6,355 bases of DNA from Candidatus Latescibacterota bacterium (GCA_012271065.1 JAAXHE010000290.1:1-6355); one strand, 5' to 3'; positions 1 through 6,335 are shown, numbered from the stretch's first letter. Translations and numbers: made by a program. Notes: generated by a model from the sequence alone, not told the origin.

Positions 1-40
1 ACTCGACTTTTCGGAGTGGACTCAAAAATAGGAACTTACA

Positions 41-132
41 TGGATGGACAGGATAGACAGGATAAGAGCAAAAACCGACCAGGATTAACAGGATCAAAAG
101 GATTAAGCAGGATTAGAAACCAAGAGCAGGAT
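41..132. repeat. Degenerate AGGAT array with 9-10 base period
   Basis: AGGAT occurs at 50-54, 59-63, 81-85, 90-94, 99-103, 109-113 and 128-132, preceded by a variant TGGAT at 41-45. Adjacent units are 9 or 10 bases apart, and the two larger gaps (22 and 19) are about two units, as if units had decayed. The bases between units are A-rich (for example AGAC, TAAC, CAAA). Similar dispersed arrays of the type ACAGGAT-TAACAGGAT appear between genes in a number of bacterial genomes; I know of no established function. The array is not CRISPR-like, because units and spacers are far too short. Confidence 0.75.
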
Positions 133-142
133 CAAAACCTGA

Positions 143-158
143 TGTCAAATATGTGACA
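143..158. promoter_or_regulatory. Near-palindrome TGTCA-N6-TGACA, possible CRP/FNR-type operator
   Basis: The 16-base segment TGTCAAATATGTGACA agrees with its own reverse complement at 14 of 16 positions, with both half sites intact. Five-base half sites separated by six bases is the geometry of CRP/FNR-family operators: CRP uses TGTGA-N6-TCACA and CooA uses TGTCA-N6-CGACA. The site lies about 130 bases upstream of the predicted -35 box, far for a classical activator, so it may act at a distance, serve an unseen promoter or be chance. Evidence is symmetry only. Confidence 0.3.
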
Positions 159-291
159 AGAGCAGCGCAATTGCTCGTTCTTGCAGACAATACTGATGGA
201 TCCGTGCAGCGTGTATAAACCGCGCGATACCAATCCGACCGATCTGATCCCAACAGTCAGTAGGAAGTCGACTGAAATTGAACTTAACTCT

Positions 292-320
292 TTGAAAAAT
301 AAGTAATTGATCTATACAAT
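292..320 (+). promoter_or_regulatory. Sigma-70-like promoter of the NHL gene
   Basis: TTGAAA at 292-297 (five of six consensus bases) is followed by a 17-base spacer and TACAAT at 315-320 (five of six). A start near 326-328 would give a 5' UTR of roughly 85 bases before the chosen ATG at 414. It is the best -35/-10 pair seen in the leader, sits in the AT-rich part just before the GC-rich genes, and is the likely promoter for the first gene and perhaps the whole cluster. An alternative TATACA at 313-318 has 15-base spacing to the same -35 and is less likely. Confidence 0.5.
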
Positions 321-329
321 CACCAATTT

Positions 330-370
330 GGCGCAGGTTTTTGCCCGGTAAACGCCTTGCGCGGCGCAGG
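330..370 (+). other. 5' UTR segment with two mutually exclusive hairpins
   Basis: The octamer GGCGCAGG occurs at 330-337 and again at 363-370, with the near-complement CCTTGCGC at 355-362 between them. The middle segment can pair with the upstream copy (a 7-bp stem with a one-base bulge and a 17-base loop) or with the downstream copy (a 6-bp bulged stem with the three-base loop CGG), but not with both. It lies in the predicted 5' UTR, about 35 bases before the ribosome binding site. It matches no riboswitch family I recognise, and short GC-rich complementarity may be chance. Confidence 0.25.
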
Positions 371-401
371 GCCTTTCCGCCAGCAGCTATGGCCGTGCGT
401 C

Positions 402-407
402 GGAAGG
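402..407 (+). promoter_or_regulatory. Ribosome binding site deciding the NHL gene start
   Basis: GGAAGG at 402-407 is the only purine-rich Shine-Dalgarno-like segment near the gene start. It ends six bases before the ATG at 414, a normal spacing, but directly touches the ATG at 408, which would leave no spacer. This favours 414. The two choices differ by only two residues (Met-Lys), so the mature protein is unaffected. Confidence 0.5.
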
Positions 408-413
408 ATGAAA

Positions 414-1370
414 ATGCGACTGCGTGCCCTTATTTTCTGTATCTCGATCGGGATGGCCGCGCCGGGCGTTTCGGAGGAGAAGAAACCGCCACCGAAACTT
501 TCGGTTGCTTTCCGCTTTGTCTCGGCTTTCGGACAGAAGGGTGGGGGAATCGGGCACTTTCATGATGCGTCCGCTATCGCCCTCGATTCGTTCGGCAATC
601 TCTACGTGGCCGATACGGGGAACGACCGCATCCAGAAGTTCGATGCGGACGGATCGTATGTATCGGAGGTTGGCACCTTCGGCTGGGACCCCGGTCAATT
701 CAGTCAGCCGGCGGGTGTTGCGGTGGGAAAGGGCGGGCTCGAGGTATGTGTTGCAGACGGGAGAAACAACCGCATCCAGATCTTCAGCCCGCACTTCCGG
801 CTGCTGGGTGTGGTCGGAGGGCGGGACGTCGACGGTCCGATCCGTCTGGGAACGCTCGGCGGGATCGCGGTTTCCGAAGACGGTGAGATTTACGTGTCGG
901 ATACTGACGCCGACCAGGTGATACAGATCATCGATTACAGCCCTATGGAGAACCAGTTCGGGGGTTACGGATACGGCGCCGACCGGCTCAGGCGTCCTCT
1001 GGGACTCGCCGTCGGACAAAAGAGCGAAGTCTACGTCTGTGACAGTGAGAACGATCGGGTCGCGGTATTCGACCGGTACGGAAGTTTCAAAAAAAGTCTG
1101 GCGGAAGGGTCGCTATCCGGCCCCGCCGGTGTGTGTACGGGGCCTGAGGACGTACTGTTTGTGGCGGACACCGGACATCACCGCATCGTGGTCCTGGACC
1201 TGCGGACGGGGGACGTGGCCTCGCTGATGGGCGGGCCCGATGCCGGACATCGGCCGGGTACGTTCAGGGGGCCGACTGACGTGGCCTTCGCCGCCGGCAG
1301 ATTCCTGTTTGTTCTGGACGGCGGCAACCATCGCATTCAGAAGTTCGAAATGCTGATCACGAGGAGGTAG
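414..1370 (+). CDS. Secreted six-bladed NHL-repeat beta-propeller protein
   Basis: A 318-residue exported protein that is almost entirely one NHL-type beta-propeller. The N-terminus (MRLRALIFCISIGMAAPG) is a short signal peptide, with likely cleavage near AA-PG or GVS-EE. Cys9 lacks a proper lipobox, so a lipoprotein is unlikely. Six blades follow at about residues 52-77, 99-125, 148-173, 194-220, 236-262 and 287-312. Each has the pattern P-x-G-[IV]-A-V, a variable turn, [LI]-[YF]-V-x-D, then [ND]-[DHN]-R-[IV]; examples are LYVADTGNDRIQKFD and LFVLDGGNHRIQKFE. Blade 3 is the most degenerate, with DADQVIQI in place of the Asn/His-Arg motif. NHL propellers usually bind proteins, RNA or glycans; an exported one most likely binds protein or polysaccharide in the periplasm or at the surface. 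No catalytic motif or extra domain was seen. A TTG start at 357 would put a non-signal segment before the hydrophobic core, so it was not used. The next gene is 83 bases downstream. Confidence 0.93.
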   Translation: MRLRALIFCISIGMAAPGVSEEKKPPPKLSVAFRFVSAFGQKGGGIGHFHDASAIALDSFGNLYVADTGNDRIQKFDADGSYVSEVGTFGWDPGQFSQPAGVAVGKGGLEVCVADGRNNRIQIFSPHFRLLGVVGGRDVDGPIRLGTLGGIAVSEDGEIYVSDTDADQVIQIIDYSPMENQFGGYGYGADRLRRPLGLAVGQKSEVYVCDSENDRVAVFDRYGSFKKSLAEGSLSGPAGVCTGPEDVLFVADTGHHRIVVLDLRTGDVASLMGGPDAGHRPGTFRGPTDVAFAAGRFLFVLDGGNHRIQKFEMLITRR

Positions 1371-1389
1371 CGGACGTCTGATTCAGGAC

Positions 1390-1453
1390 TCGGGAGTCGG
1401 CAGTAAGGCCGCGGGGTCTCGGAACCCGGTCTTTCGGGCTCCCGACCTTTTTT
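1390..1453 (+). terminator. Hairpin plus T6 tract between genes 1 and 2, possible partial terminator or attenuator
   Basis: The spacer ends in a T run (1448-1453) preceded directly by GC-rich complementary segments. GGTC (1428-1431) pairs with GACC (1444-1447), with inner GG/CC pairs possible, giving a hairpin next to the T run. A competing long-range stem joins TCGGGAG (1390-1396) to CTCCCGA (1439-1445). Smaller options are GGGT/ACCC (1414-1417 with 1424-1427) and CCCG/CGGG (1425-1428 with 1435-1438). Several of these exclude each other. Intrinsic termination is the simplest reading. Oddly, the last T touches the ATG of the next gene at 1454, so a transcript reaching gene 2 must read through, or gene 2 is translated from a very short or absent leader. 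The terminator hairpin is modest, so termination may be partial. Confidence 0.5.
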
Positions 1454-4400
1454 ATGTTCAAGACCTTTCCCATCCTGCAGGTCTTCATGATCTGCGCAGG
1501 CTTTTTGACCACGGCGGGTGCGGCGCCGCCCCCGGATCGGTTGACCGTCTTCGATATGGAACGGACCATTCGGTCGGATGGCGGCCGGGGACCCTACCGC
1601 ATTTCGGACCGGCCAATTCTAAGTGATAGCGAAAGCGTCTGGGTGGGGGACAGCCTGCTCGTCAGCGGCCTGGACTACGAACTGGACTACGCCGACGGAT
1701 TGCTGCTGCTGGCGCGAGAACGGCCCCGCGGCGTCGAGCTTCTGGTCCGGTTCCGGCAGTTGCCCCGGGTGCTCCCGAAGGTTTTCAGGCGCCGTGAGCA
1801 GAACGCGCAACGGGCGCCGGTACGGCAAAACCGGGCCCGGCGCCGATGGCGCCGCGCGGCGGCGAAGGCGCCGGAGGCGTACGACGAGGCTCAGACGCGT
1901 CTCGACGTCGGGGGCGCCAAGCGCATTCAGGTCACGGTCGGCGGGAATCGCGATCTCGAACTCAGCCAGGCGTTGCGGGTGCATATAACCGGACAAATGG
2001 CGGACGGCGTCGAAATTACCGCGCTGCTGTCCGACCGGAACCTTCCGCTGGGGTTGGACGGAAGCACCAGAAGCCTGCAGGAGCTGGACCGCGTGATGTT
2101 TCAGGTCCGTTCACGGAAGGCTTCGGCTTCGCTCGGCGATCTGGACGTTGCGTTTGACGGCACCACGTTCGGCAGGTATCGCCGCAGGCTCCACGGCGCG
2201 CAATTCGCGTTTTCGTCTTCGGGAACGGACCTGAGGGTTTTCGGTGCCGCCGCGGATGGACGCTGGATCAGCCACCGCCTTCTTCCCGTCGAAGGATATC
2301 AGGGCCCTTACAGGTTGCCCGGTGACGCCGGAGCGCCGGGCGGACGAATCGTTGCGGGTTCGGAACGGGTCTTTCAGGACGGACGTCTGTTGCGGCGTGG
2401 CGAAAGCCAGGACTACGTCGTGGACTATGATATGTCCACAATCACGTTTACGCCCGTCAGGCCGGTAACCGGACAGAGCCGCATTACCGTGGAATACCAG
2501 TACGAGGCGCCCGGGTCCCGACGGCGTCTGATGGGCGCGCGCGGCACTCTCGCGCTATCCGACGACCGGCTGAAGCTGGGGGGCACGTTCATACGCGAGG
2601 CCGAGCGGGAAGGCCCGGTCACGGGCGCCGGCATCTCGTCACCTCCGTTTCAGCCGCTTCGACAGCAGTTGGCTGTGCTGGATGCATCGTATGAACCCGT
2701 CGGGGGCGTGCGGCTGGACGGCGAACTGGCAATGAGCCAGGCGCCCACGCAGGCGGACGTGCGTGAGCAGCGGCGGGGCGGGGCTTTCAGGCTGGGACTG
2801 GATCTGTGGCCGGACGCGCTTCGCTTGCGCGGGCGTGGCCTCGGGCGGTTTCGGCTGACGGGCGCGTACAGGCAGGTCGGCGCACAGTTCCGCGGGATGG
2901 AGAGGTCCGTTAGGGTAACGCGCGAGGGGCGGTGGGGCTGGCGGGCCGACGGGCCGGAAGCCGGAGACCGGACGGGCGAAGTCGCCTTGCAATACGCCCT
3001 GAGGCCCGGCGTCCGTCTCGACGCCGGCTATGGCAGGCGTCACGGAAGGGTGAACGCGGTCCGGCGCGACATCGGATTGCAGATTACCGACGCGCGGGCG
3101 CCACGGTTATTCTATCGATTCGACGAGGTCTCCCACGGATCAGGAATGTTCGCACGGCATCGGGGCCGCATCCGGGCGCCTGTGCGAGGGATTACGCCCG
3201 GGTTCCGTTTCGAGTCGGAAACCGCGACGGGGTCGTCGGTTACTCATTCGACCCTGTTCTATGCCACGGCGCCCGATTCCGTGCATCGCGGGATACGCAT
3301 CCGGGCGGGGGCGGTGGACCTGTCCACGCGCGTATTGGACGCGATGGCCTGGACCTCGGAGATTTCGATCCGGAGAATTCACCTCCTGGAGCGTGCGTGG
3401 CAGGACAGCCTCCGGGCCTGGACGACGACCCACCGCGCCTCGATGTCAGGCTGGCGCGGGCTGTCTTTTTCTGGGGAGTACAGCAGGAGCAGGACGAAAT
3501 CCCCCCTGCATCAGGCAAGGGGTCGAATGACGGACCTTGGCCGGATAAGATGGGGGTACGACGTCTTGAACGGAGCCGTTTCGCACAGATTCTCCTATCG
3601 GATCTCCAGTACCGGGGCGCCGGACAGTCATCCCGTGTTCATCGACGTTGGACGTGGTCGAGGCACGCATGTGTGGGAAGACGTGGACGCCGACGGACTC
3701 CGGGATCCGGAGGAGTTTGTGGCCGACGCGGATGGCGAGTACGTCAGATTTTACAGCCCCGTCGTCGGATTCCGGCCTGTGCGTGACGCGGCTCTGGCCG
3801 TCCGGACCGAACTCGTGCTGAAGCGTTTGATGCGATCTCCCGCGGGCGTGTGGCTGCGTCTCCTCTCCGGGCTGTCGCTCGACGTCTCGCTGGAAGCCGA
3901 CCGGCAGGCGCCGCCGGGCGATGCCGGCGTGGCGCCCTGGGACCTGTACGGTTTCGGTTCCGGCGCCGGGATGCTCCACGGCAGGCGCGAGCTGCGCACG
4001 CGGCTCTACCTGTTCCGATATGGCCGTCCCGCCACGCTGCGTCTGTCCGCCCGCCAGGGTTCCCGCGCGGACCGGAACTTTACCGACGGCGCGCTGGAGA
4101 CGACGTCCCAGGTGACCGCTCTGGGACGTTTCGCGCTTGGGCGGACCTCGTCCCTGGAAATGGAGCTGCACGGTGGGATGCGAGACCGGCCCGGTGACGG
4201 GCCGTTTTTCTACCGGATCCGATCGCGACGGCTTTCCATGAACGGGTATCGGCATCTCCCCGGGTCGTGGCAGACGCGAATGCAACTGTCTCTTGGCAGG
4301 GACCGGGAGGAAAACCGTGCGCTGCGTGCCCGCTTTGTAACGGTCCGCCCGGAAATGAGGCGCGCCCTGCCCGGCCGCGGTCGGATGCGGATTTCGTGTG

Positions 4401-4609
4401 ACTGGACCCGTGTTTTCGCTTCAGGATCAATGCCGTTGTTCCTTGGAATGGCCGATGGAAACCGCGATGGAAACAACGTGGGCTGGCGCCTGGGCGTGGA
4501 CTACCGGATGGGTCGGTACCTGACGGCCATGGTCCTGTACGACGGCCGTAAACGCCCGGGAAGATCCCTTCTGCATCTCGGACGCATGGAGATGCGGGCC
4601 CTTTTCTGA
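1454..4609 (+). CDS. Large outer-membrane beta-barrel protein with SprA-like modules
   Basis: A 1051-residue predicted outer-membrane protein. Residues 1-23 form a signal peptide (MFKTFPILQVFMICAG, likely cut near AGA-AP). Residues 46-103 are a first module with GPYRI, then GLDYELDYADG. An Arg-rich linker follows (105-138). Residues 150-250 contain GGAKRIQVTVGGNRDLELSQ, VEITALLSDRNLPL, LQELDRV, LGDLDVAF and FGRYRRRLHGAQ. A second, better preserved copy of the first module spans 284-350 (GPYRL, GSERVFQDGRLLRRG, YVVDYDMSTITF, ITVEYQY). About 355-1051 reads as many amphipathic strands and ends in Phe (MEMRALF), as barrel proteins do. Within it, GRGRGTHVWEDVDADG (733-748) leads into an EF-hand-like loop (743-754) and EYVRF. 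From memory, such modules occur in big FCB outer-membrane proteins related in style to SprA/Sov, the type IX translocon. At 1051 residues it is far shorter than true SprA (over 2000), so it should not be called SprA. There is no Shine-Dalgarno before ATG 1454; the ATG at 1487 has a weak AGG but would remove the basic part of the signal peptide. Exact role unknown. Confidence 0.9.
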   Translation: MFKTFPILQVFMICAGFLTTAGAAPPPDRLTVFDMERTIRSDGGRGPYRISDRPILSDSESVWVGDSLLVSGLDYELDYADGLLLLARERPRGVELLVRFRQLPRVLPKVFRRREQNAQRAPVRQNRARRRWRRAAAKAPEAYDEAQTRLDVGGAKRIQVTVGGNRDLELSQALRVHITGQMADGVEITALLSDRNLPLGLDGSTRSLQELDRVMFQVRSRKASASLGDLDVAFDGTTFGRYRRRLHGAQFAFSSSGTDLRVFGAAADGRWISHRLLPVEGYQGPYRLPGDAGAPGGRIVAGSERVFQDGRLLRRGESQDYVVDYDMSTITFTPVRPVTGQSRITVEYQYEAPGSRRRLMGARGTLALSDDRLKLGGTFIREAEREGPVTGAGISSPPFQPLRQQLAVLDASYEPVGGVRLDGELAMSQAPTQADVREQRRGGAFRLGLDLWPDALRLRGRGLGRFRLTGAYRQVGAQFRGMERSVRVTREGRWGWRADGPEAGDRTGEVALQYALRPGVRLDAGYGRRHGRVNAVRRDIGLQITDARAPRLFYRFDEVSHGSGMFARHRGRIRAPVRGITPGFRFESETATGSSVTHSTLFYATAPDSVHRGIRIRAGAVDLSTRVLDAMAWTSEISIRRIHLLERAWQDSLRAWTTTHRASMSGWRGLSFSGEYSRSRTKSPLHQARGRMTDLGRIRWGYDVLNGAVSHRFSYRISSTGAPDSHPVFIDVGRGRGTHVWEDVDADGLRDPEEFVADADGEYVRFYSPVVGFRPVRDAALAVRTELVLKRLMRSPAGVWLRLLSGLSLDVSLEADRQAPPGDAGVAPWDLYGFGSGAGMLHGRRELRTRLYLFRYGRPATLRLSARQGSRADRNFTDGALETTSQVTALGRFALGRTSSLEMELHGGMRDRPGDGPFFYRIRSRRLSMNGYRHLPGSWQTRMQLSLGRDREENRALRARFVTVRPEMRRALPGRGRMRISCDWTRVFASGSMPLFLGMADGNRDGNNVGWRLGVDYRMGRYLTAMVLYDGRKRPGRSLLHLGRMEMRALF

Positions 4610-4614
4610 GAGGT
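4610..4614 (+). promoter_or_regulatory. Ribosome binding site of the Omp85 gene, abutting the upstream stop
   Basis: GAGGT at 4610-4614 follows the TGA of the large barrel gene (4607-4609) without a gap, and lies five bases before the GTG at 4620. Ribosomes ending the upstream gene would stop on this site, which suggests translational coupling. It also supports the GTG start, since the next in-frame ATG lies inside the signal peptide. Confidence 0.65.
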
Positions 4615-4619
4615 TCGGT

Positions 4620-6335
4620 GTGATTCGAAAATTGCATGTATGGCGCTACAGCCTGGTCGTGTCCCTTGTGATGGGAGTATGGGCGGACGCGTCCGCGTCC
4701 GGTCGCGTACTTATACGGCAGGTGCGGATCGACGGGGCGCACCGGATTTCCGAGGATCGCATTCGAGGCTGGCTGATGACGCGGGCCGGCCTGTCCGCGG
4801 ACAGCCTGATGCTCGAGAAGGACATGGCGAGAATTCTGGACGGTTACCTGGACGAAGGCTACTGGCAGGTATCCGTCGCGTTTCCTGAGGTGGAGCTGGA
4901 CCGGGGGCGTGTGCGGTTTCGGATCGAGGAGGGCAGACGGACCTTCATCGATACGGTCCGGATTACCGGAAATAAACACGTTGCGACGGACTCGTTGCTG
5001 AACGAGGTATTTTCGCGGAGCGGGTCTCCGCTCATTAGGGAATCCGTAACGACGGACCTCGAAGCGCTTCTCAGGTTTTACGAGAACCGCGGGTATCCCT
5101 ATTGTTCGCTGGCGCCCGAGGTAAGCCTGGTTCCGGGTAGCGACTCGGCGCAGGTTCGGATCGCGGTTGACGAAGGTCCCTTCGTTCGTGTGGATACGAT
5201 CCGCTTCACGGGCAACCGGATCACCCGTGCAGAGACGCTCCTCAGGGAAATGCGGATCCCGCCGGGCGGCCCCTACGATCAGCGCCGGGTCGACCGTGCC
5301 CTTCGTGCGCTCAGACGTCTTCCATTTCTGCTGGATGTGGATGATGCGGCGTTGACGACCGAACCCGACGGACGTACGGCGCTGGTGGTTTCCGTCCGAG
5401 AAGCGCCGGCAGGCAGGGCCGAAGGCGTCGTGGGCGTTGTGACGGCGTCGCGGGATGGCGCTCAGGGCCTGACTGGATCGTTCGCGATCTCGTTCGGAAA
5501 TCTGCTTGGAACCGGGAGGCGGGCGGACGCCTCCTGGTCGCGCAGCGGGAGCGAGGCGTCAGATCTGGATCTGCGCTACGTTGAACCCTGGATCTTGAGG
5601 CGTCCGCTGGGTCTTGACGTCGCGCTTCTGATGCGCCAGCGGCCCGGGTTTGCCGAAAATCGCATGGGTCTCGGCGTCAGTCTGTCTGCGGTCGGCGGCG
5701 CCGAGGTCCGGTTGGGTGTATCCCGAAGCGGCGTCCGGCCGGATTCGAGCGGGGCACGCCGGTTTGCGAAGGGCCGTATCACATCTCTGGACGGTGCGCT
5801 GGAATACGACGGACGGAACGATCGATGGAATCCAACGTCGGGTACGATGTATCGCGTCGGCCTGGTCTGGAGCCGCGTGACGCAGAGCGGCGGCGCAGGC
5901 CGGAGGTTGCGCGCAAACGCGGACCTGCAACGGATTCTTGGGCTGGGACGGCGGACCGCGTTGGCCGCTTCGCTGCATGCCGCGGGCGTGGCCGAAGCCC
6001 GTGTGGAGCTTCCCGACGGGCTGTTGCGACTGGGAGGAGCCACGTCGATAAGAGGCTATCGCGAGGAAGCGTTTCTTGTGAATCGGGCGTTCTGGATGAA
6101 TCTGGAGGTGCGGCTAATACTGGCGCGCAGGTCAAGGGCGTTTCTCTTTGTCGATGCCGGTGTTCTGGGGGATGCCGCGGGTGGTGAAAGGAACGGTCTG
6201 CTCTTCCCGCTGGGATTCGGACTGGGCATGCGGACGGTTTCCAGGCTCGGGACGATCGGGCTGGATTACGGATTGGCAAGAACCGACAGCCCCGGTCGCG
6301 GTAAGGTGCATATACGCATGGTGAACGACTTCTAG
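4620..6335 (+). CDS. Omp85-superfamily outer-membrane protein, three POTRA domains (BamA/TamA family)
   Basis: A 571-residue Omp85-family protein. A signal peptide (MIRKLHVWRYSLVVSLVMG, likely cut at ASA-SG after residue 26) leads into three POTRA domains at about 30-105, 108-185 and 188-262. Each opens with a family-typical strand-turn (VLIRQVRIDGAHRIS, TFIDTVRITGNKHVA, VRVDTIRFTGNRITR); the first two also have the helix-end motif LDEGYW or YENRGYP. The barrel covers about 265-571 and shows NDRWNPTSG (400-408), GGATSIRGY (472-480, the conserved RGF/RGY motif of loop 6 that packs inside the barrel), AFLFVDAG (507-514) and a C-terminal Phe (RMVNDF). Proteins of this family fold or export other outer-membrane proteins from the periplasm. 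Three POTRAs and about 570 residues match TamA better than the usual five-POTRA BamA, but no TamB-like gene is visible, so tamA is not assigned. The gene starts at GTG ten bases after the large barrel gene, consistent with one operon and possibly a dedicated client. Confidence 0.95.
   Translation: MIRKLHVWRYSLVVSLVMGVWADASASGRVLIRQVRIDGAHRISEDRIRGWLMTRAGLSADSLMLEKDMARILDGYLDEGYWQVSVAFPEVELDRGRVRFRIEEGRRTFIDTVRITGNKHVATDSLLNEVFSRSGSPLIRESVTTDLEALLRFYENRGYPYCSLAPEVSLVPGSDSAQVRIAVDEGPFVRVDTIRFTGNRITRAETLLREMRIPPGGPYDQRRVDRALRALRRLPFLLDVDDAALTTEPDGRTALVVSVREAPAGRAEGVVGVVTASRDGAQGLTGSFAISFGNLLGTGRRADASWSRSGSEASDLDLRYVEPWILRRPLGLDVALLMRQRPGFAENRMGLGVSLSAVGGAEVRLGVSRSGVRPDSSGARRFAKGRITSLDGALEYDGRNDRWNPTSGTMYRVGLVWSRVTQSGGAGRRLRANADLQRILGLGRRTALAASLHAAGVAEARVELPDGLLRLGGATSIRGYREEAFLVNRAFWMNLEVRLILARRSRAFLFVDAGVLGDAAGGERNGLLFPLGFGLGMRTVSRLGTIGLDYGLARTDSPGRGKVHIRMVNDF

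Larger units (their letters stand above)
1..413. other. Gene-free leader region upstream of the three-gene cluster
   Basis: No convincing gene lies here. The stretch is clearly richer in A and T than the rest of the window. Read in order it holds a periodic AGGAT array (41-132), a 16-base near-palindrome (143-158), a featureless part (about 160-290), a sigma-70-like promoter (292-320) and a 5' UTR with short complementary segments (330-370). One reading frame is open from base 1 to a TGA at 153-155, but it runs through the AGGAT repeats, so it has low complexity and no recognisable protein signature. The first 40 bases could be the tail of an upstream gene or non-coding; they are too short to decide. 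Confidence 0.7.

Noticed and set aside
1..155. Open reading frame from base 1 to a TGA, as a possible tail of an upstream gene
   Set aside because: Most of it translates the AGGAT repeats into Gln/Asp/Gly/Lys-rich sequence. The other two frames stop within the first 55 or so bases, and there is no family signature, so no upstream gene can be claimed.
214..219. TATAAA as a second -10 box
   Set aside because: No acceptable -35 hexamer lies 16-18 bases upstream; the pair at 292-320 is much better.
357..413. TTG start 19 codons upstream of the chosen start of the NHL gene
   Set aside because: It has no Shine-Dalgarno at a useful distance and would place 19 non-signal residues before the hydrophobic core; the ATG at 414 has GGAAGG six bases upstream.
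414..470. Lipoprotein signal in the NHL protein (Cys9)
   Set aside because: The residues before Cys are L-I-F, which do not fit the lipobox (small residues at -1 and -2), and Cys sits within the hydrophobic core.
2932..3786. Plus-strand open frame of 284 codons in another frame of the barrel gene
   Set aside because: Arg- and Gly-rich shadow with no domain pattern; the true frame has conserved motifs before and after it.
3446..4285. Minus-strand open frame of 279 codons inside the barrel gene
   Set aside because: Low-complexity composition typical of an antisense shadow; the plus strand codes a continuous barrel protein here.
4080..4979. Minus-strand open frame of 299 codons across the barrel/Omp85 junction
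   Set aside because: It is the reverse of two well-supported genes in GC-rich DNA, and its product is rich in Arg, Pro, Gly and Ser with no recognisable domain or signal.
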